DNA from: Euptelea pleiosperma
Taxonomy: Eukaryota > Streptophyta > Magnoliopsida > Ranunculales > Eupteleaceae
Assembly (NCBI GenBank): GCA_035048495.1
Contig: CM068543.1
Coordinates: 28,075,751-28,139,750 of the forward strand
DNA: 64,000 bases
Reading direction: 5' to 3'
In this document: positions 56,815 through 64,000 of the stretch, piece by piece
How the letters are laid out: the number at the start of each line of letters is the position of its first letter
Numbering within the stretch: the first letter of the stretch is position 1
Notes under the pieces: model-generated
Databases searched by the model: none
What the model was told of the DNA's origin: nothing
Seen by the model: only the letters and a program-made list of their open reading frames with translations
Program-made: the position numbers and the translations under genes

Positions 56815-57480
56815 AGAAACGCTGACCATATGGATGTTTGGGCAGTCCCTTAGTGGACCTAGAGACCAAAAATCTGCCTCATTAAAGGTCTCAAACCATT
56901 GGATATTTGTACCCCAAATAATGCTCAAATTCCACCGTTAAAAATCAACCCATGAAAACGACTCTAATCCAACGCTTAGAAATCACTAATCAGCCTAATG
57001 TTTGTTCTATATGTTCATCTAGGGTTGCACCAAACATCCATACGGTCAGAAATCTCTAAGAATATGCCACATGGCTCATCTTGTAGGCGACTCCAGGGTT
57101 TAAAAGGGGCCTTTATAACAGACTGGGGGTGTTCCCAATTTTTCCATTATAATGAATTATAATGCTCAGGGGCAAAAACGAAAATAATGAAAATCACGGA
57201 AAAAAAAAAAAAGGAAAAACTACGTTGGAATTCAAATTTTGAAATTCAATTTTTCAAAAATAAAATGACAGAAACACGATTGTTTTTTTCACAAAATTTT
57301 CCAGAAAATAATTCGTTATAATGGTAAAATAACGGCCGTTATAACGGAAAAATGACAATTATTTTCTAAGTGTTTTAACAGTACATAATGTAATGGGGAG
57401 GTCCAAATCCATTATAACGGCAGTTATTTTTGTTATAACAGTTGTTTTTTAAACCATGGGTGGTTCTACGTAATTGATTG
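56815..57480. mobile_element. MITE family A copy inside the hAT element
   Basis: Left arm ACGCTGACCATATGGATG ... CAAACCATTGGATATTTGTACC; right arm AATCACTAATCAGCC ... ACCAAACATCCATACGG, mirrored. It is interrupted near its right end by family C at 57093-57460. Confidence 0.55.
57093..57460. mobile_element. MITE family C copy (368 bp)
   Basis: Ends CCAGGGTTTAAAAGG and TTTTTTAAACCATGG. The interior has AATAACGGCCGTTATAACGG and CCATTATAACGGC. Same family as 32389-32760 and 58301-58753. Confidence 0.6.
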
Positions 57481-57699
57481 TGCCCCCCCTTGAACAAATC
57501 TCGCTCCGCCGCTGATTGTTATGGTATGTTGAATCAGATGGTGCTAGAGTACTGTACATGATAGACTTTGTGATATTGTAATCTATACTATTATAACCAG
57601 TGTTGATATCCATAGGGCTTCACTTAAATGCCTATCACTTTAAAGGCTATTTTAAAGCAGAAACCTAGCCTTTTAAACAGGGGTTGTCCGGTCTGCCAT

Positions 57700-57990
57700 A
57701 GTATAAGCCATGTGGCGCACTCTTAGAGACAACAGACCGTATGGATGTTTGTTCCTATCCCTAAGTGGACCAATATATCAAATATCAGCCTGATCAGTGA
57801 TCTCAAACCTTTTTATCTGAGTACCCCAAATAATGCTCGAAATCTATGGTTAAAATTCAACCGATGCTAACGACTCCAATCAAATCCCTAAAAATCACTA
57901 ATCAGCTGGCTGATTTTTTGCATGTAGGTCTGCCTAAGGATGGGTCAAACACTGATACAGTCAGTAATCTCTAAGAGTGTCACGTATAAG
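57700..57990. mobile_element. MITE family A copy
   Basis: Mirrored arms CATGTGGCGCACTCTTAGAG ... GACCGTATGGATGTTTG and the complement CACTGATACAGTCAG ... CTCTAAGAGTGTCACG. The centre has the usual CCAAATAATGCTC phrase. Ends are less clear than in the other copies. Confidence 0.55.
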
Positions 57991-58039
57991 GTGCTGCCAT
58001 GTGTAAGATGCACGTGGCCTTCCCTAGTTGGGCATACAA

Positions 58040-58800
58040 GAAAAGATTCAGTTCTCATTTTTATCAAATTCTTATTTGGGTAGACACAAAATTAGAGTGA
58101 AAATTATATATGGTTAAGATTGTTGTTTCTGAAATTTCTAACCCCATCAAATGTGGTTTTCAAGTTACACGGTAAAAATAGACGGTCCATAATATTTCAA
58201 CTTCTAAACCAGTCTATAAGTATCAGAATGATTTGAATTTTTGTGAGGATGATCTCCTCACCATAGAGATCATCCTCGCCAAAATTCAGCCATTGTCTCA
58301 TCCAAGGTTTAAAAGGGACCGTTATAACGGTATAACGGTCTGGGGGTGTTACTGTTTTTTCCGTTATAATGGAAAAAAAACGCTAAGGGGCAAAAACAAA
58401 AAAGAAAGGGAAAAAAAATGAAAAATAATGGAAATAACGGAAAAAATGGAAAAGAGAAAAAAAAAAAATACAGAAAAAAGGCGCTGAAATTCAAATTTTG
58501 AAATTTCAAATTTTCAATAGCGGAAAATAATGGAATGTAACGGGGAAAAAATGGAAAAACGGTAGTTCTTTTAAAAAAATTTCCAGAAAATAATGGTTGT
58601 TATTTTCGTTATAACGGAAAAAAATGGCCGTTATTTTCGTTACAACGGCCGTTATTTTCTGGGCATTTTAACGGTGCGTAACGTAACAGGGTAAGTCCGA
58701 ATCCGTTATAACGGCCATTGTTTTCGTTATAACGGCCGATTTTTAAACCTTGGTTTCATCTTCTATGTGGTTCCGACAAATGGTTGTCAAAAATAGTTGT
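58040..58800. mobile_element. MITE family B copy, split by a family C MITE
   Basis: Contains TAACCCCATCAAATGTGG, GATGATCTCCTCACCATAG and CAGCCATTGTCTCAT, then after the insertion TTTCATCTTCTATGTGG and TTGTCAAAAATAG. These match the arms and centre of 31961-32316 in inverted order. Outer ends are approximate. Confidence 0.55.
58301..58753. mobile_element. MITE family C copy (453 bp), best preserved
   Basis: Inverted ends CCAAGGTTTAAAA and TTTTAAACCTTGG. The interior is packed with CCGTTATAACGG, GTTATAACGGTATAACGG and AACGGCCGTTATTTTC. CTCAT on the left and TTCAT on the right may be the target duplication in family B. Confidence 0.65.
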
Positions 58801-58843
58801 AAAAAACTTTGTTCCCTGATTGTTTCAATCATCTAATATTTAA

Positions 58844-59534
58844 CAAAATTTCTAAAAAAAAAAACTTTAATCTATTTACAAAAACAAAAATAAAATTCTC
58901 ACAATCCCAAAAAAAGTAACTAAAAGCCCTTTGAAAGGGCGTTTCTCCCTGACAGAAATAAATCTCGTGACAAAAGTAGCAAAAAGTTGAAAATGACAAA
59001 AGTAGCAAAAAGCTGAAAAGGCTGACAAACACCCTTTAAAAGGGCATTTCCCAGGTAGGAGTAAAACTTTTGTCCCAGTACAAGCCATGTGGCACACTCT
59101 TAGTGGACGCTGACCGTATGGATGTTTGATCAGTCCCTTGATGGACCTGCAGTCCAAAAATCAGCCTGATTAGTAATTTACAACCTTTGGATCATTACAC
59201 TCAAATAATGCACAAATAACCCATGAAAATAACCTCAATCCAACGCTTATAAACCACTAAACATGTTTCTTTTTTTATGTGTAGGTCCACCCAGTGATTT
59301 GCCAAACATCCATACAGTCATCGTCCAATAAGAGTGTGCCATGTGGCTTGCATTGGGACAAGTTTTACTCCTCTATGGTCAAAAGCTTTTGTCAGGAGCA
59401 ACAGACTGTCTTTTCACTTTTTATATATGTGTCACGGAGAAACACCCTTTCAAAGGGCGTTTAGTTATTATTTTTGGGCACTAAATTTACTTTTGTAAAT
59501 AGATTAAAGTTTATTTTCTTTTTAAAAATTTTCC
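58844..59534. mobile_element. Foldback element D with CCCTTTGAAAGGGCG arms
   Basis: Left arm ACTTTAATCTATTTACAAAA ... AGCCCTTTGAAAGGGCG TTTCTCC; the right arm is its complement (59430-59534). It surrounds a family A MITE (59058-59371). The arms themselves contain the small palindrome CCCTTTGAAAGGG. Confidence 0.6.
59058..59371. mobile_element. MITE family A copy (314 bp), complete
   Basis: Ends GGAGTAAAACTTTTGTCCCA and the complement TGGGACAAGTTTTACTCC. Arms continue with GCCATGTGGCACACTCTTAG and GACCGTATGGATGTTTG. It lies inside element D. No clear target duplication (flanks CCAGGTA and TCTATGG). Confidence 0.65.
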
Positions 59535-59613
59535 GAATCTTTAATCTACAAGATCTACTTAGTGGGAGTGGACCGTAGCATGAGGAGTAAAACTTTGATG
59601 ACTGGGACTGTCA

Positions 59614-59961
59614 TCAAGGCCGATGCCAGGGTACAATATGAGCCATGTGGCATATTCTTAGAGGACTCTGACCGTATGGATATTTGGCCAATCACTGTAT
59701 GGATGCACAAACCAAAAATCAGCTTGATTAGTGATTTTAAACCTTTGGATCTTTGTACCTAAAATAATGGTCAATAGTGCTCAAATTTTCCAAGGTTAAA
59801 ATCAACCAATGAAAACACTTTTTTCAATTCAATGCCAAGAAATCACGAATCGAGCTGATTTTTGGTTTATATGTCCATCTAATAATTGGTCAAACATCCA
59901 TACGGTCAGAGTCCTCTCAGAGTGCGCCACGTAGATCATATTGACCCTGACAGGACCTTGA
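59614..59961. mobile_element. MITE family A copy (348 bp)
   Basis: Ends TCAAGGCCGATGCCAGGGT and complement ACCCTGACAGGACCTTGA, with ATATGAGCCATGTGGC and GACCGTATGGATATTTGGCC in the arm, mirrored on the right. The outermost ends differ from the 59058 copy, so family A has at least two terminal types. Confidence 0.6.
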
Positions 59962-60058
59962 TACAAGTACTGCACAAGTAACGATGTCAATTACTTTTTC
60001 TTTTTCCAACCTTATCGCGCCAGGTCCTTTTCAAATAGTCTTGCTTTGCTACCACACA

Positions 60059-60227
60059 GATAACCGGACAAAAAAAGTATGCGGTTGAAGCTTTTGACCA
60101 TTGGATTCAAGAGATCCACGGTCCACAAGACAACATCTATTATCCTCACAGTTGATGCATTATGGACCGTACCTCCTTGAATCTAATAGTCAAAAGCGGT
60201 GTCCATGTACTTTTTTGTCCGGTTATC
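60059..60227. mobile_element. Small foldback MITE E (169 bp)
   Basis: Arms GATAACCGGACAAAAAAAGT ... CTTTTGACCATTGGATTCAAG and the complement ending CTTTTTTGTCCGGTTATC. Arms are about 55 bp with several mismatches. The centre holds ACGGTCCA. Confidence 0.7.
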
Positions 60228-60357
60228 CATGGTTAGCATTGTCCTCTCAAAAAACTTGGTTAAAAGCGTCTTTAAGCAATGGGCAGTTGGATCAATGATC
60301 TGCTGAGTGCTGTCAACTTGTAAATCAGTTGTAATTTTTAAGGGTCGGGCTCAGGGG

Positions 60358-60450
60358 ACCAACAAGTTCGCGTTTGTTCTCGGGCGCCATAGCACAACTA
60401 CCTTTGGCTTCTCGGAATCCACGCCCGAGAACAAACGTAAACTTGTTGGT
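60358..60450. repeat. 29-bp inverted repeat with 35-bp loop
   Basis: ACCAACAAGTTCGCGTTTGT... (60358-60386) pairs with 60422-60450, 27 of 29 bases by eye. A transcript would form a strong hairpin. It may be a tiny foldback element. Confidence 0.75.
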
Positions 60451-60526
60451 TCACTTTTGTGAGTGCACGGATCCCGACTCATATATACAAGATGGCAACA
60501 TCGTCGGTCTCTTCTTCCTCACTTCA

Positions 60527-60530
<4 letters not shown>

Positions 60531-60577
<47 letters not shown>
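60531..60577. repeat. (CT)n microsatellite
   Basis: About 23 CT units. It creates artificial Leu-Ser and Arg-Glu open frames on the two strands. Confidence 0.95.
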
Positions 60578-60585
<8 letters not shown>

Positions 60586-60599
60586 CTCTCTCAAAGCAA

Positions 60600-61015
60600 C
60601 TCTTAACTCATAGAAACCAGTTATCTTCCATCGTAACACATGAAAACCACCACTCATAACCAGTCGCAGAGCCAAGATCTTGTTCAAATGGGCAAAATCC
60701 AAAAAGAAAAAATGACGGGGCAAACCAAAGTAAAAAGGTAGTTTAGGAAAGTATTAAATTTCTTAAAGAATTTATATATTTTCGAAGTTGATGTGCGCGC
60801 GTGTGTGTGGCTTTGCCACTGCTCATACCTCAATGCGTCCAAGCATTGAAATGTATCGGTTTTAGGGGAGAGAGAGAGCAAGGGTCAAAGTCTTGGGATC
60901 CGCCGTTGGATCGGCCACCTCCAATCCCAATCCAGATCGGTTGGATCAGATCCATCCGGCGTGATCCCGAAACGAGACAAAACAAATAAAATAAAAAATA
61001 CGAAAAAATGTTATC
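60600..61015. other. Intergenic, no gene recognised
   Basis: No coding similarity seen. Confidence 0.4.
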
Positions 61016-63120
61016 ACTACCAAAAAAATGCGATACCCCATTTCGATCATCGATGAACTCTTAGACATGCTCCATAGTGCTATTGTAAGTTTCTAAGTTG
61101 GACTTATGATCCAGTTATCACCGGATCTGGGTAGCGGAACTTGATATCACCAAAATAAACGTTTCGCACACACGAAGGACACTATGAGTTTCTCACCATG
61201 CCCTTTGGCCTCTCAGATGCACCAACCATGTTCTAGAATCTGATGAATGACATCTTTAGGCCATTTTTACGTTACTTTGTGCTAGTATTTCTTAGGACAT
61301 CCACATTTATAGTGCTAATTAAGATGGCTGATCATCTATCTCATCATATTTTCGACATCTCCGTTCTAACCAATTATTTGTTAAGTAAAGTGCTTGTTTG
61401 TCAAAGCCCTACGTGGCTTCCTCAGCTTGACTGGTTACATACTATCGCAAGTTTGTCAAAAACTATGGTACTACTGCAAGGCCACTCACTAATATGCTTC
61501 GCAAAGATGCCTTCTAGTAATCCTCTGAAGTAGAGGCCGCCTTTGACATGCTAAAGCAAGCCATGACATCAATGCCAGTCCTTGCACTACTAGACATCTC
61601 TCAAGATTTTTTCATCGAGTATGACACTTTCGGTATGGGTCGTCCTTATGCAATTCGGCCACCCATTGGCATACCTTAGTAAAGCTCTTTCAGGTCGAAA
61701 TCTCACCTTGCCAATTTATAATAAAGAAATGCTTGTAGTTCTTTTTGCAATCTCCGAATGGAGCAGCTCTTAACCACTGTTGAACAACCCAAATGGCTAA
61801 TAAAGCTCATTGGGTTTGATTACGAGATTGTCTATTGCCCCAACAAAGATAATGTCGTCATTGATGCTCTCTCTAGGCTACACAAGATGCCTCACCTCCA
61901 CATGCTCTCCTAATCGGTCTTCTCTATTGTATTGAACAGTGTGGCTGATTATCCGCATGACACTAATACAACGTACATTAGGAACCAGCTACGTAAAAAA
62001 CTGACTGTAAGGCCGTACTACTCCATGCACGGCCAAGCTCTTCATTACAAGGGTCGCCTGATCATCCCATCTCAATCCCAATGGTATTCAAAAATCATCT
62101 TTGAATTCCATGCGTCTTCTATTAGTGGCCACTCTAGCTTCCTCCCAACTTACAAGCGTGTTTCCACAAATTTCTACTATAAGGGTATAAAAAAAGGCAT
62201 TCAAAAATTTGTGGTGAAGTGCGATGTGTGTCAACTAATTAAGCACAGAACAGTTATCCCTCCAAGAATACTACAACCATTACCCATTCCTACAAATGTC
62301 TGGGCCGATCTCTCTATAGACTTCATCGAAGGCCTTCCCCTTTTAAGTAGAAAACGACAATTATGGTTGTGGTGGACCGTTTCAGCAAAGCCGCACACTT
62401 TTTGACCCTAGCACACCCTTACACGGCCTCAGCTATAGCAAATTTTTTTATTCGCGATGTCACCAAATTGCACAGCATGCCCCGTTCCTTGTGAGTGATA
62501 ATGATCCTATTTTTATTGGTCAATTTTGGGAGGCATTATTTAAGCAACAAGACACGACTCTTTGTCGAAGCACAACCTACCATCCCTAGACTTACTAGCA
62601 AATGGAAGTTGTCAATCGATCCATCCAACATTACTTGTGTTGCTTCATAGGTCAATGCCCTAATCAATGGGTGAAATCCTTCTCTTGGGCCGAGTTCTGG
62701 TACAACACCTTGTTCTAAAGTGCTACAAAAATGATGCCATTCCAAATTGTATATAGCCAGCTTCCCCTCGCATTGACACTTGCCTAGATCCATTAGTGCT
62801 CATGGTGCTGTGGATTCCGCATTACACAACAGGGATGATATGCTTTGCGCCTTAAAGAACACCCTCCATTCCTCTTAGAACTGTACGTATACACGTGTAT
62901 GCAGATCATCACATAATTGGGCGTAAATTTACAGTAGGTGATTAGATTTTTCTTCCCTTACAATCCTATCGTCAACGATCATTGGGTAATCAAGGTCCTC
63001 ATAAATTATCTCACCAAGATTCTATAGTCCATTTCAGATAGATCTTGGCTAGGGTCAGCCAAGTAGCTTACAAGCTTGCTTTTCCTCCTCAGTCCAGACA
63101 TCAAAGGGTGATTCCACTTA
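61016..63120 (+). pseudogene. Ty3/Gypsy pol remnant (RT, RNase H, integrase)
   Basis: RT starts near 61030 with IDELLDMLHSAIV and MPFGLSDAPTMF, then LMNDIFRPFLRYFVLVF, after which the catalytic FDD is lost in a shifted stretch. RNase H pieces (NKEMLVVLFAI) follow near 61720. The integrase zinc-binding domain and core come at 61932-62405 (HASSISGHSSFLPTYKR, CDVCQLIKHRT, LSIDFIEGLP), open for 157 codons. Further pieces (MPFQIVYSQLP-like and PRFYSPFQI) run to about 63120. It resembles plant chromoviruses. No LTRs, gag or protease were identified; many stops and shifts make it inactive. Confidence 0.75.
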
Positions 63121-64000
63121 AGTTTGAAAGATAATAAAAAGTACATTCTAAAATTTTATGTTGTACAATAAACTCTAATTACAAAGGAACATGGTCTAAT
63201 TTTGAATCCCAATAGGAAAAATCTTGTGAAAACATATATAAAACCTAAATTTTTTAAAAAAGTATGAAGAATGGTCCGAATAAAATACCAAATGGGGTCA
63301 AATTCTCATAAAATTTTACAAACGGTTGGATCCATGCTACAGGGAAAATATGACTCTAATCTCACTTATTTTTATTAAGTACAGAAAAAGTTATGGCCAT
63401 TTTACTAGAATAGGACATGAAAATATGGAGCACACATTCTTAACCATAATATCAACTCTTGCATTTAATGAAACTATCAAAATAAATTAACTAACATTTC
63501 ACGTTTCATGCTAAATCAAATACATCCAAATCCCAAATAAATTATTTTATTACATGTTCCAAAAGAAGATACAACTTAAACTTAAAAATCGTTAAGTGAA
63601 TCTGACATTTTTCCTCACGACCCACCGCAATTGATCACGCCAACTCTAAAGTATTAATAGGAGTGAACTACAAGGCCTAGTAGAAAACAACGCATCCACC
63701 TATACAACTACGGGGGATGCAATGGAAAGCATGATTTTGTAAGATAACACATTTTTTAAAACATAATTTTTTTAAAATTAAAAAGATAAATAAATCATCA
63801 TAATCATACCCGATAAGCCATCCTCGTGATTAAATGATACATTCATAACCTCGTAATTAGCCCAATCCATACACGAAATACCATGGGGCCTCATTTCGTA
63901 GTAGTTGGTCAAGTTCTCAAATTTTCACTACAAGGTCCAAGGGAGTTTAGGGTCTTTCACCCAAGGGTTATGGCTACATAAGAACCTAACTCTTCTTTTT
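63121..64000. other. AT-rich DNA, nothing recognised
   Basis: No open frame or repeat with family resemblance was seen. It may include the 3' LTR of the Gypsy remnant, but no terminus could be placed. Confidence 0.4.

Larger units (their letters stand above)
56709..57514. mobile_element. hAT-type non-autonomous element with nested MITEs
   Basis: Termini CAGCGGTGGAACCAGG and complement CTCGCTCCGCCGCTG are flanked by GTTGTTAT (56701-56708) and ATTGTTAT (57515-57522), an 8-bp duplication with one mismatch. Both features point to hAT. The subterminal G/C-rich stretches (GGGGCATGTGCCCCC) are typical. A family A foldback (about 56815-57480) is inside it and in turn holds a family C MITE. Confidence 0.75.

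Noticed and set aside
60374..60723. Open frames over the (CT)n run near 60.5 kb
   Set aside because: Repeat-generated frames with no domain resemblance.
62536..62793. 85-codon minus-strand frame
   Set aside because: Antisense shadow of the decayed Gypsy integrase.

Overview
This window is plant nuclear DNA, almost certainly from an angiosperm with a large, retrotransposon-rich genome. The evidence is one intron-containing gene of the plant DUF1666 family, Athila-type Ty3/Gypsy and Sirevirus-like Copia elements, a CACTA transposon, Helitron-like units, and hAT, PIF/Harbinger and foldback MITEs. The species cannot be named from the sequence. Everything here was read by eye; no alignments or searches were run.

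Layout. 1-3370 has no recognisable intact gene, only a decayed RRM (chloroplast ribonucleoprotein-like) exon near 2498-2595. 3371-4609 holds half a MITE and a tandem array of five miniature Helitron-like units. 4610-22198 is the right part of a CACTA (En/Spm) element with a pseudogenised TNP gene, split by an Athila element (7488-22055) with a perfect 5-bp duplication. 22199-35107 is a minus-strand Copia element whose gag is broken by three insertions: the CACTA element, a three-LTR Athila derivative (23063-31026) and a PIF/Harbinger element (31083-33083) that carries further MITEs. 35108-41072 looks like the 3' part of a second, plus-strand Copia element, with a solo Athila LTR inside it. 41090-43277 holds an old Athila LTR and a Ty3/Gypsy pol remnant. 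43278-51044 is a solo Copia LTR split by a coding-free Athila derivative (43830-49916). 51050-53323 is mostly a foldback element.

The only convincing host gene is DUF1666 on the minus strand (CDS 53324-55567, six exons, 551 codons plus stop, all splice phases consistent). 56700-60460 is a dense nest of hAT and foldback MITEs. 61016-63120 is a decayed Ty3/Gypsy pol.

Five copies of one Athila family occur: near full-length, three-LTR tandem, solo LTR, coding-free derivative and old fragment. Target site duplications (AGTTG, TTTAG, CTAAC, CCTTT; GTTAG for the Copia solo LTR; TTA for Harbinger; 8 bp for hAT) allow the relative insertion order to be read. The most unusual structures are the three-LTR element, whose truncated LTRs are joined to an inverted strong-stop-like segment carrying the tRNA-Asp 3' end sequence, the Helitron-unit array, a 26-bp LTR palindrome beside the TATA box, and Copia LTR arrays of CCAATCGATTGG.
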